This document shows, piece after piece, positions 1 through 10,681 of a DNA stretch of 64,000 bases. Both the position numbers and the translations under genes were made by a program. The notes beneath the pieces are model-generated. The model was not told where the DNA came from, did no database searches, and saw only the letters and a list, made by a program, of their open reading frames with translations. Every line of letters starts with the position of its first letter. Within the stretch, counting starts at the first letter, position 1. Origin of the DNA: Tubiluchus corallicola (taxonomy: Eukaryota; Priapulida; Priapulimorpha; Priapulimorphida; Tubiluchidae). The DNA lies in NCBI GenBank assembly GCA_030141605.1, contig JAQGDQ010000469.1, positions 1 to 64,000 of the forward strand. Direction: 5' to 3'.

Positions 1-1574
1 AACACAGAAGTACAGCAAATAAAACACACAAGGCAGAAACACAAAAGTACAGCAAACAAAACACAGAAGTACAGCAAATAAAACACACAAGGGAGAAACA
101 CAGAAGTACAGCAAATAAAACACACAAGGCAGAAACACAAAAGTACAGCAAACAAAACACAGAAGTACAGCAAATAAAACACACAAGGGAGAAACACAGA
201 AGTACAGCAAATAAAACACACAAGGCAGAAACACAGAAGTTCTAGGCACATTCACAGAACAGAAACCAATATGAATCTCTTCGCTGAAATATAGCTTTAA
301 CAGAAACGTTTTAACTTTGCAAATGGAAATATAAAATATATATAATTATACATAAAATTCTTTATTGCCATTGTTATACATACACAGGTATCATATATGC
401 AAGTAAAATGATTATGCAAAACAAGTTAAAAAACAACTGATGTTTGCAATAGTGTTAAAAACAAAATACAAAGTGACATCAAATACAAACATTTCAATAT
501 AAAACTCATCCACGTATTACGAATAATATCAAGCAACCAGCAGTGCATATAAATACATAATACAAATTCAAACGACACAAAGACATAAAAGCATACTTTT
601 CAACATAACAGCCAATACACATAATCTAAAACCAATTGAACCCTACAACATACATAAACATCACGTTAATCGTAATGCAACACACATATTTACATAACTA
701 TTTAAAAACCAATTAAAACTAGTTGTGATTCAAGAAAAAAGAAAGTTTAATGTCAGTTACCTAGATGGCATATGAAACCCACATTGCTATTTACTTCGTC
801 TCCTTTGTTGACCGGTCTGTTATAATTTTATGTAACTTTTTTCAACGAAGTTTGAAAAAACTAGAAATGCAAGTTAGTAGAAATGAGTTTAGATATTATC
901 TGTAGTCTGTAAGATACATAAATACTGATTCAATGATTGTATGCGTGAGCATTGACAAGGTGACATTGCATGTACGTGACATACGATCACAATGAAACGG
1001 AATATGGCGACAATATTTACAACGACCTTACATGCAAATCATCTTATACGTGTATAATATTGCACTTAAGCAATATTATATTTTTGTTACAGTACAAGTT
1101 GGGTTTCTATACTAACATAAAAGCAGTAATGCAGTAATCAATATTTAGGTCCGCCATTATAATGGTGCAGTAACCTTACAATAACTCTGTTTAATGAACG
1201 TATACAGAACCCTGCAGCACTATAATATCCACAAAACATATATGATAGTATGTCAACATGGTAACCACAACACTGCACAATGTATGCTAGCTTTCACAAA
1301 GAAAACTCGGTGAAGCTGTGTACAGGCAGTCGTGGTTGGATTGATATGAATATTTTAACAGGTAATGGCTCTGGAAAGCAAGGACTCACTAATATTTCTA
1401 GTGTGTTGTCATTAGCATTCAGCAAGCACTTAAGGTTTTCAGTGACTTCGTACAGATCACTGGAGCCTTTCACAAAATCCTACGTCGTGTCGTTCCCCTT
1501 GGTATACTTGATTTCCTCGACTCCTCCCGTAAGTGGTAATTATTTGTAACAATTATGGAACTTTTTAGTTAAAA
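1..1574 (+). repeat. Left arm of a long, almost perfect inverted repeat
   Basis: This arm is the reverse complement of 3954-5527. Paired positions always add to 5528 at every place checked (for example 1280/4248, 1549/3979, 1558/3970), so there are no indels. The only mismatch I noticed is 20/5508, in the outer tandem-repeat part. Homology stops sharply at 1574/3954. Positions 1-240 are a minisatellite (cacagaagtacagcaaat-type units) continuing past the window edge, so the arm is truncated here. Long inverted arms with tandem repeats at the outer ends resemble foldback elements such as Drosophila FB and sea-urchin TU; that comparison is inference. An assembly artefact or recent gene conversion could also explain the near-identity. 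Confidence 0.95.
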
Positions 1575-1595
1575 AAACAAAGAAAGGGTTTAAAG

Positions 1596-2858
1596 ATGTC
1601 CTCATATGAAAAAGTTGTACTGTGCGTTGCAAAATTAAATAACATAAAAAACGTTGTTGTTGGGAAAGCCAAAAGCGCTTCATTAAACGCCGCCAAAAGA
1701 AGACAAAGCACAATAACGAAGAGCTCGTTTTGTCATGCAAAAAGTGCATTAACGAAGAGCTCGTTTTATCATTCAAAGGGTACAATAACGAAGAGCTCGT
1801 TTTGTCATGCAAAAAGTGCAATAACGAAGAGCTCGTTTTATCATTCAAAGGGTACAATAACGAAGAGCTCGTTTTGTCATGCAAAAAGTGCAATAACGAA
1901 GAGCTCGTTTTGTCATGCAAAAAGTGCAATAACGAAGAGCTCGTTTTGTCATGCAAAAAATGCAATAATGAAGAGTTCGTTTTGTCATGCAAAAAGTATA
2001 ATAACGAAGAGCTCGTTTTGTCATGCAAAAAGTGCAATAACGAAGAGCTCGTTTTGTCATGCAAAAGGTACAATAACGAAGAGCTCGTTTTGTCCTGCAA
2101 AAAGTACAATAACGAAGAGCTCGTTTTGTCATGCAAAAAGTACAATTAGGAAGAGCTCGTTTTGTCATGCAAAGAGTGCAATAAGGAAGAGCTCGTTTTG
2201 TCATGCAAAAAGTACAACAGCGAGCAGCTCGTTTTGTCATGCAAAAAGTACAATAAGGAAGAGCTCGTTTTGTCATGCAAAAAGCACAATAAGGAAGAGT
2301 TCGTTTTGTCATGCAAAATTTACAATAAAGAAGAGCTCGTTTTGTCATGCAAAAGTTACAATAAGGAAGAGCTCGTTTTGTTATGCAAAAAGTACAATAA
2401 GGAAGACCTCGTTTTGTCATGCAAAAAGTACAATAACGAAGAGTTCGTTTTGTCGTGCAAAAAGTACAATTAGGAAGAGCTCGTTTTGTCATGCAAAAAG
2501 TACAATAACGAAGAGCTCGTTTTGTCATGCAAAAGGTACAATAACGAAGAGCTCGTTTTGTCATGCAAAAAGTACAATAACAAAGAGCTCGTTTTGTCAT
2601 GCAAAAAGTACAATAACGAAGAGCTCGTTTTGTCATGCAAAAAGTACAATAACGAAGAGCTCGTTTTGTCATGCAAAAGGTACAATAACGAAGAGCTCGT
2701 TTTGTCATGCAAAAAGTACAATAACAAAGAGCTCATTTTGTCATGTAAAAAGTACAATAACGAAGAGCTCGTTTTGTCATGCAAAAAGTACAATAACGAA
2801 GAGCTCGTTTTGTCATGCATATGCAGAGAAAATAACTTGCAAAGTTATTCTAAAATAA
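1596..2858 (+). repeat. 36-bp tandem array in the loop of the inverted repeat
   Basis: About 31 units of 36 bp run from about 1705 to 2820, each with the core gaagagctcgttttgtcatg followed by caaaaagtacaataac or variants. Units abut directly with no spacers. Because 36 is a multiple of 3, one plus-strand frame stays open for 420 codons (1596-2858), giving a 12-residue repeat of the type KSSFCHAKSTIT. The other two plus frames are each closed by stops (aattag at about 2145 and 2470). The non-repeat N-terminus is about 30 residues and basic. I know no protein of this kind, and an open frame is easily kept by a stop-free unit, so I treat it as a minisatellite and coding as unproven. Confidence 0.9.
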
Positions 2859-3279
2859 CAAAGTACTACAAACGCTATTTTCCTCCTTATTAAAAATCTT
2901 TATTTGTCAATTTAAGAAACAGGTGAAAACAATAAAATCATCTGAAGTTCATCATTCAGTGATAATGATTAAAACCAACACTGGTTAAGTGTTGAGTAAT
3001 TGAATAATTAGCTTGGAAAGTTAATTAACGGCAAACGAACACAGCTATCGCTTATGTCACAAACTAACCACAGTTTGTGCAATGGTAGGCATCCACCCTG
3101 CGCGTCAAGCACGTTTGTGTAAGCGAAAATTGCTTCACAAACGAACACGGCAGGTCATGACCATGCTTATCATGGCACAGCGCCTATTTGTCGGCCACGC
3201 GAATGTGACATAAAGGCGCCATTGCCAGTCTTAGTGGATTCGCTGAGCCGCTCATAGCTTTGAAAGTTTTAAAAGGCAA

Positions 3280-3905
3280 GAAAAGTGGTACCTGAAGTAC
3301 GTTTCAGAAAAATCGCCTTACTTCGCAGCAATTTTATGCGTATTTTATGTACTCGCGTTGAAAGGATTTTCGTTTGTTTTCATTTTAAATCTCCCGCAAT
3401 ACTGCTCCGACCGTGCCATTACATGACGTCATGTAGGTAAAACGTAAATCAGGGGAAGAAAAGTACATGTTAAACTATGTCCCAAAAAACTTTCCCTGCA
3501 AAATTACTTAGCATTTCACTTACCTGCTTGAAAGACTTACGTAACTAGAAGAAAAATTAATTATTGGAAATGCTTTCACCAATTGGTAAAATGTCGCTGA
3601 CTCACCCTCCAGGGTGCACCACTCGCTAACCAAAAACGTATTTTAATCTCAGCGACAAGATACAGTAATTTTAAATTTTATTTAGTTAGTGACGTGTGCG
3701 CAACGAATGCTTGATTATTTTTTCAAACTTTACACAATGTTATCTAAAGTCATTTCAAATGAACTGTCGTCAAAATGACCGTCTAACGGTCATCGTGTGA
3801 ATTTAAATTTACATGTTTTATACAGCGTTATTACCGACGCAAGTCTAATATGCAGAAAGGCAGTATGTAAGTGGTAACAAATTTCAAAACGATTTTTTAT
3901 GTTTT
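3280..3905 (+). repeat. Dispersed ~600-bp repeat family, copy 1
   Basis: This sequence recurs at about 29284-29890 (reversed), 35147-35940 and 51785-52640. Shared landmarks in order are gtggtacctgaagtacgttt, gcgttgaaaggattttcgttt, a segment around attacatgacgtcatgtagg, aaactttccctgcaaa, caccactcgctaaccaaaaa, acaagatacagtaattttaaa, and finally gtaagtggtaacaaatttca. The first and last landmarks both contain AAGTGGTAC. I see no coding frame, so it looks like a non-autonomous element. Its position inside the loop of the inverted repeat suggests it was captured or inserted there. Confidence 0.8.
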
Positions 3906-3953
3906 AGAACATACTTTATTTTGAACTAATGTCTACACAATCGTCCGGTTTTC

Positions 3954-5527
3954 TTTTAACTAAAAAGTTCCATAATTGTTACAAATAATTACCACTTACG
4001 GGAGGAGTCGAGGAAATCAAGTATACCAAGGGGAACGACACGACGTAGGATTTTGTGAAAGGCTCCAGTGATCTGTACGAAGTCACTGAAAACCTTAAGT
4101 GCTTGCTGAATGCTAATGACAACACACTAGAAATATTAGTGAGTCCTTGCTTTCCAGAGCCATTACCTGTTAAAATATTCATATCAATCCAACCACGACT
4201 GCCTGTACACAGCTTCACCGAGTTTTCTTTGTGAAAGCTAGCATACATTGTGCAGTGTTGTGGTTACCATGTTGACATACTATCATATATGTTTTGTGGA
4301 TATTATAGTGCTGCAGGGTTCTGTATACGTTCATTAAACAGAGTTATTGTAAGGTTACTGCACCATTATAATGGCGGACCTAAATATTGATTACTGCATT
4401 ACTGCTTTTATGTTAGTATAGAAACCCAACTTGTACTGTAACAAAAATATAATATTGCTTAAGTGCAATATTATACACGTATAAGATGATTTGCATGTAA
4501 GGTCGTTGTAAATATTGTCGCCATATTCCGTTTCATTGTGATCGTATGTCACGTACATGCAATGTCACCTTGTCAATGCTCACGCATACAATCATTGAAT
4601 CAGTATTTATGTATCTTACAGACTACAGATAATATCTAAACTCATTTCTACTAACTTGCATTTCTAGTTTTTTCAAACTTCGTTGAAAAAAGTTACATAA
4701 AATTATAACAGACCGGTCAACAAAGGAGACGAAGTAAATAGCAATGTGGGTTTCATATGCCATCTAGGTAACTGACATTAAACTTTCTTTTTTCTTGAAT
4801 CACAACTAGTTTTAATTGGTTTTTAAATAGTTATGTAAATATGTGTGTTGCATTACGATTAACGTGATGTTTATGTATGTTGTAGGGTTCAATTGGTTTT
4901 AGATTATGTGTATTGGCTGTTATGTTGAAAAGTATGCTTTTATGTCTTTGTGTCGTTTGAATTTGTATTATGTATTTATATGCACTGCTGGTTGCTTGAT
5001 ATTATTCGTAATACGTGGATGAGTTTTATATTGAAATGTTTGTATTTGATGTCACTTTGTATTTTGTTTTTAACACTATTGCAAACATCAGTTGTTTTTT
5101 AACTTGTTTTGCATAATCATTTTACTTGCATATATGATACCTGTGTATGTATAACAATGGCAATAAAGAATTTTATGTATAATTATATATATTTTATATT
5201 TCCATTTGCAAAGTTAAAACGTTTCTGTTAAAGCTATATTTCAGCGAAGAGATTCATATTGGTTTCTGTTCTGTGAATGTGCCTAGAACTTCTGTGTTTC
5301 TGCCTTGTGTGTTTTATTTGCTGTACTTCTGTGTTTCTCCCTTGTGTGTTTTATTTGCTGTACTTCTGTGTTTTGTTTGCTGTACTTTTGTGTTTCTGCC
5401 TTGTGTGTTTTATTTGCTGTACTTCTGTGTTTCTCCCTTGTGTGTTTTATTTGCTGTACTTCTGTGTTTTGTTTGCTGTACTTTTGTGTTTCTGCCTTGT
5501 GTGTTTTGTTTGCTGTACTTCTGTGTT
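3954..5527 (-). repeat. Right arm of the long inverted repeat
   Basis: Mirror copy of 1-1574. It ends outward in the same minisatellite that begins the left arm. On the plus strand, 4049-4231 is a stop-free stretch of 61 codons containing DLYEVTENLKCLLNAND and SPCFPEPLPVKIFI, which looks more protein-like than its opposite-strand 89-codon frame (3979-4248). It is bounded by TAG at 4046 and TGA at 4232, and an identical copy lies in the left arm on the minus strand. I do not recognise the product; a captured gene fragment is possible. Confidence 0.95.
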
Positions 5528-5845
5528 TTATTTGCTGTACATCTGTGTTTCTTCCTTGTGTGTTTTATTTGCTGTACATCTGTGTTTCTCCGGTGTGTGT
5601 TTTTTTGCTGTGCCTTTTGTGTTTCTCCCTCGTGTGTTTTATTTCCCGTACTTCTGTGTTTCACCCTTGTGTGCTTTATTTGCTGTACTTCTGTGTTTTT
5701 GTTATGTGTGTTTTTTGCTGTATTTCTGTGTTTCTCTCGTGTGAGTTTTATTTGCCTGACTTCCGTGTTTTTCGTTTGTGTGTTTTATTAGCCATATTTC
5801 TGTGTTTTTACAAGCTTGTACCCTTTTTTGCGATATCTTTATGTG
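5288..5845 (+). repeat. Minisatellite: TGTGTTTCTCCCTTGTGTGT-type units
   Basis: Tandem units of two alternating lengths are built from ctgtacttctgtgtttc and ccttgtgtgttttatttg, degenerating toward 5840. The part up to 5527 belongs to the inverted repeat arm; the rest would pair with sequence left of the window. All three plus frames are open for over 150 codons (VFYLLYFCVSPLCVLF-like), which reflects the repeat unit rather than a gene. Confidence 0.9.
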
Positions 5846-5896
5846 TGTTAGTAATACAAAAAAACTCCTGAAAATAATTTGGTAGTTTTATTAATT

Positions 5897-6130
5897 CCTT
5901 GTGATTTTTTCTCTTTTTGCTTTTTTCTTCACCAAAGAAGAACTTCGGTGGTAGTTTGAAACGTCGTACCCTTTCTTTCTCTTTCTACATTGCTTAGCAT
6001 GTATATACATCAGAATAGGGCTAAGCCACTCATGCTGTTCTCGACTCTCAACATTGTTTTTTTTAATTGTGGGATTTTTGTAATTCATTGTCACTATTCT
6101 TGTTATTAAGATTTAATCATTGTAATATTT
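5897..6130 (+). repeat. Dispersed element arm carrying one inverted 64-bp satellite monomer
   Basis: Positions 5897-5985 and 6055-6130 match the right arm of the inverted element at 34527-34690 (cttgtgattttttctctttt, ggtggtagtttgaaacgtcg, ttttttttaattgtgggatt). Between them, 5988-6054 is one monomer of the satellite that forms the array at 6405-7670, in opposite orientation. The copy at 34.5 kb lacks the monomer. From 6130 to 6400 I see only AT-rich sequence with no gene. Confidence 0.7.
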
Positions 6131-6404
6131 TAGTATTAAAAAGTTTTGTGTTATTAATTATAAACACTCTTTTTTACAATAACCTACTAGACCGGCACTT
6201 GGTGCTTTTTTAGTCTCTAATTTTAATAATTTGTATTAATTTTGTAAATATGTGATGTCATTTGTATGTAGACTATCGCTCAAATATATTTGCACCTCTT
6301 TTATACTTTGTTTATTTTGTATTTCACTTGTATTGATCAGATTACGATTTAAATTAATAAATAAAAACAAGTAATTCTTTAAGATGTGACACTGATCCTG
6401 CATG

Positions 6405-7672
6405 TGTGGCGTGGCCCTATTCTGATGTATATACATAAGCAATGTAGAGAGTCGAGAACAGCATGTGTGGCTTAGCCCTGTTCTGATGTACATACATGCT
6501 AAGCAATGTAGAGAGTCGAGAACAGCATGTGTGACTTGGCCATGTTCTGATGTATATACATTCTAAGCAATGTAGAGAGTCGAGAACAGCATGTGTGGCT
6601 TAGCCCTGTTCTGATGTATATACATTCTAAGCAATGTAGAGAGTCGAGAACAGCATGTGTGGCTTAGCCCTGTTCTGATGTACATACATGCTAAGCAATG
6701 TAGAGAGTCGAGAACAGCATGTGTGACTTGGTCCTGTTCTGATGTATATACATGCTAAACAATGTAGAGAGTCGAGAACAGCATGTGTGTTTTGGCCCTG
6801 TTCTGATGTATACACATGCCAAGCAATGTAGAGAGTCGAGAACAGCATGTGTGGCTTGGCCATGTTCTGATGTATATACATGCTAAGCAATGTAGAAAGT
6901 CGAGAACAGCATGTGTGGCTTGGTCCTGTTCTGATGTATATACAAGCTAAGCAATGTAGAGAGTCGAGAACAGCATGTGTGGCTTGGCCCTGTTCTGATG
7001 TATATACATGGTAAGCAATGTAGAGAGTCGAGAACAGCATGAGTGGCTTGGCCCTGTTCTGATGTATATAATGTAGAGAGTCGAGAACAGCATGTGTGTT
7101 TTGGCCCTGTTCTGATGTATACACATGCCAAGCAATGTAGAGAGTCGAGAACAGCATGTGTGGCTTGGCAATGTTCTGATGTATATACATGCTAAGCAAT
7201 GTGGAAAGTCGAGAACAGCATGTGTGGCTTGGTCCTGTTCTGATGTATATACAAGCTAAGCAATGTAGAGAGTCGAGAACAGCATGTGTGGCTTGGCCAT
7301 GTTCTGATGTATATACACGCTATGCAATGTAGAGAGTCGAGAACAGCATGTGTGACTTGGTCCTATTCTGGTGTATATACATGCTAAACAATGTAGAGAG
7401 TCGAGAACAGCATGTGTGTCTTAGCCCTATTCTGATGCATATACATGCTAAGCAATGTAGAGAGTCGAGAACAGCATGTGTGGCTTGGCAATGTTCTGAT
7501 GTATATACATGCTAAGCAATGTGGAAAGTCTAGAACAGCATGTGTGGCTTGGCCCTAATCTGATGTATATACATGCTATGCAATGTAGCGAGTCGAGAAC
7601 AGCGTGTGTGGCTTGGCCATGTTCTGATGTACATACATGCTAAGCAATGTAGAGAGTCGAGAACAGCATGGC
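6405..7672 (-). repeat. 64-bp satellite array, about 20 monomers
   Basis: The monomer contains aagcaatgtagagagtcgag, aacagcatgtgtggcttggc and ctgttctgatgtatatacat. The phrase gtcgag recurs at 6451, 6515, 6579 and 6643, so the period is 64. Variants differ at the word after 'gtgtg' (gcttggccc, acttggtcc, ttttggccc, tcttagccc), and one monomer near 7070 is shortened. Minus-strand open frames such as YTSEQGQATHAVLDSLH are by-products. Confidence 0.95.
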
Positions 7673-8060
7673 AGGCAGATATACATTTGCTTATACAGAC
7701 CCTTGCTGACCTTCGGTATTAATCTGTCGGCGAATTCCGCCCTTCCCTCACCAAACACGTTTATTTATTTGGTTTATTATTTGTCTTTGTTTATGTATTT
7801 GACTTATTATTTTGCTCACTGACAGCTGACGTTCATGCTGAAAATCAATACTTAATGCTTGCCGAGCTGCTTGGTTTGCTTCCACTGAGGCCTCTATGAC
7901 ATGATCGTAAAACTTTAATAGTTCCACCGTTTGCTTGTGATTCAAATCAAAGTTTGTGCTTAAATAGGTTTATTGGCTTCAAACGGAAAACAAACTGCCA
8001 TAAATTTACAAGTGGTTTGATAAAGGATGATTTTAGTGCATTTGATAATAGGTGTGTAAT

Positions 8061-8134
8061 AATGATGATGACGATGACGATGATGCTGACGATGATGATC
8101 TTTATTTAAAGTCGGCTTTTGGCTGAAAGATAAT

Positions 8135-8195
<61 letters not shown>

Positions 8196-8405
8196 GCTAC
8201 CACTACCACTACCACTACTACACTACATAAAAGAGACTATTAACTCGCTTTAACCCTAAATATCTGTCGCGAGGTTGGGCAACAGCAGGTACCATTTTTA
8301 AAGTCTTTTGCATGACCGGGCTCAGTATCGAACTCACAACCTTCCGGACGATTCCATTTGATGACTTTACGATAAGTGCATGCTTCAGAGATCTTGAGTA
8401 GCCTT
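8061..8405 (-). mobile_element. tRNA-derived SINE, minus-strand copy, with internal TAC expansion
   Basis: Read on the minus strand this matches the SINE at 33425-33705. It has a tRNA-like part with B box GTTCGATAC (complement near 8330), a body (actttaaaaatggtacctgc, gttgcccaacctcgcgac), then the tail phrase gccgactttaaataaag and a (CATCGT/CAT)n end. A (TAC)n microsatellite at about 8133-8225, roughly 90 bp, separates the body from the tail; the other copy has nothing there. The B box and the CAT-repeat tail suggest RNA polymerase III transcription and LINE-dependent mobility. Confidence 0.75.
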
Positions 8406-8756
8406 AAGCCACAATAATAATATTACAGTAAAGCTTTCGTTATATCTGGAGTCACACGTAGGCTTATAGTTTCAACTTACATGGGAAATTTCGCGGAAAG
8501 AAATAAGAATCTTGAGTATTGTATAACAGGAAAGCCTTAATGACTATGGTAAATTTTGTGTCGTTTCTTTGAAAACAAATAAGTAGTTATAGGTAGCGTG
8601 ACTAAAACGACGCCTCTCTCTCATTAGGATATTATCCTTGCAATGTTCAGCCATTAACCTCGTTTCGCTGTGCTATTATTAGTTGAAAACACTTTTCATT
8701 TACCTAAATTTCGTACTCTCTGAAAGACCACTGTCTGAATGAACTACACTGTTAAA

Positions 8757-9170
8757 AATAACGGGTTTTTAAAGAGATTGAAAAGGGTTTGCTAGCACAA
8801 AAACCCTTTTCTTGCAAAAAATCTTTAAAAAACCTGTTGTCTTTACTGAGTATTTAAAATAATGGGCTTTTAGAGTTTGAAAAGGGTTTGTGGTTTGCTA
8901 CCACAAAAACCCATTTCTTGCAAAAAAAATTGTAAAAAACCTGTTGTTTTTACAGAGTATTTAAATTAATGGGTTTTTAAAGAGTTTGAAAAGGGTTTGC
9001 TACCACAAAAACCCATTTCTTGCAAAAAAAATTGTAAAAAAAAAACCTGTTGCTTTTACAGAGTATTTAAAATAATGGTTTTTTAAAGAGTTTGAAAAGG
9101 GTTTGCTACCACAAAAACCCTTTTCTTGCAAAAAAATCTTTAAAAAACCTATTGCTTTTACAGAGTATGC
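8757..9170 (+). repeat. Four tandem ~105-bp units with an internal hairpin
   Basis: Each unit contains gaaaagggtttgctaccac, aaaaacccttttcttgcaaa and aaaaacctgttgcttttaca, followed by gagtatttaaaataatggg. GAAAAGGGTTT and AAACCCTTTTC can pair across a loop of about 10 bases, so every unit can fold into a hairpin. The first two units are more diverged than the last two. No coding frame is convincing. Confidence 0.85.
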
Positions 9171-9547
9171 TTTCTTTGTAAACCGACAATGATTATACAT
9201 CTAACAGAAAACCTAAAGTTTTACTGTCAGAAATGTGAAGAAATGCCTGTAGTTTGAATATTTTTTATAATTTCGCTTGATGTTTGTAGTTTGACTATAA
9301 AAATTAAGTCGATTGCAATTCTGGTGTAATCAAGCCGCAACTGTCAAGTTTCAGGGTGTCAGGAATAATAGTAGCATTAACCATATTTGGCAAAAACTGG
9401 AAAAAAGAGATAAAAACGAAAATGAAATGAATTTCGATTTTCTTTTCTACGACTGGGAAATTACCAACCGGTTGGCGTAAGGCTGCGCGTAGGCCAGCTT
9501 CCCACCCTGGAGGTCGCGGGGTCAACTGTCAACCGAGTAGTCCCAAA

Positions 9548-9670
<123 letters not shown>

Positions 9671-9768
9671 TGTTGTTGTGTTGTTGTCGTCGCCGTCATC
9701 ATCCGAAACATAATTAAACTTACCATTGTCTCTTAGCGTAACGATTTGGATTTTAAACAATAATTATA

Positions 9769-10012
9769 GGTTTTACACGTCAAATGTACACACAGGAAAG
9801 TTCAAATGTGACTTAGGTAAGTCAAATGTAGACATAGGACATTTGACTTGACATGTGTCTACATTTGACTTACCAAAAACGCTTAAGATTTGTTGAAAAC
9901 CATTGTTAACACATTTGAACTACCTAAGTCTACATTTGAGTTACCAAGACACATTTGAATTACCTAAATCTACATTTGCGTTAACGCAGGTCTACATTTG
10001 ACGTGTAAAACC
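9769..10012. mobile_element. MITE, 244 bp, TA-flanked, 20-bp perfect terminal inverted repeats
   Basis: The ends are GGTTTTACACGTCAAATGTA (9769-9788) and its exact complement (9993-10012). Both ends are bordered by TA (9767-9768 and 10013-10014), the target-site duplication expected of Tc1/mariner-type transposases. The interior repeats motifs such as tctacatttgacttacc in both orientations and has no coding capacity. Family assignment to mariner rests only on the TA duplication. Confidence 0.85.
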
Positions 10013-10051
10013 TATATAATAATTATAATTATTATAATTAACAATAATAAA

Positions 10052-10167
<116 letters not shown>

Positions 10168-10681
10168 GACCAGTAACAATGGCTCACACTATCGCCCCAC
10201 ACTGCCTCCTACAGACAGCCCCTACAGCCCTAACATATCCTTCCTTTATATCAATTTCTGTTATTGTTGAAAATAACTTTTAAAAAGACAGTAAATTTGT
10301 TAAACGTTTAAATATTGTTTTTTTTTTAGTTTTTGGGAACACCGTACAAAATTGATGGTGGACTCAGTACTTGGAGCCGCGTTACAGTATACTACAAGGT
10401 CATGAAATTTTGAGGTTTCGACGTGCTTACAGCCTCAACATCACTGAGTCTGTTTCCTAGCTCCCGTCTGTTTTACACCAAGAATAGTCAATGATAAAAT
10501 GGTGATTCAGTAACCAGCAATAACACTACTTATAACGTTACTACCTCGGAGACTTGTTCTTTCCACTATCTGCTACATTTCTGGCGAACACGCCCGGGAA
10601 TAAATGTCGCATACTACCATTGCTCTACTCTGGGATACGTGTGCATACAGGCCTGGCGCATACATCAGTGTGCGTTTAATA

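Noticed and set aside
1705-2820. CRISPR-like regular array (36-bp period)
   Set aside because: Units abut with no unique spacers, the setting is a eukaryotic genome, and no cas genes are present; it is a minisatellite.
6627-7199. 190-codon minus-strand frame (HVYTSEQGQATHAVLDSLH)
   Set aside because: By-product of the 64-bp satellite, whose period is not a multiple of three, so the reading frame cycles.
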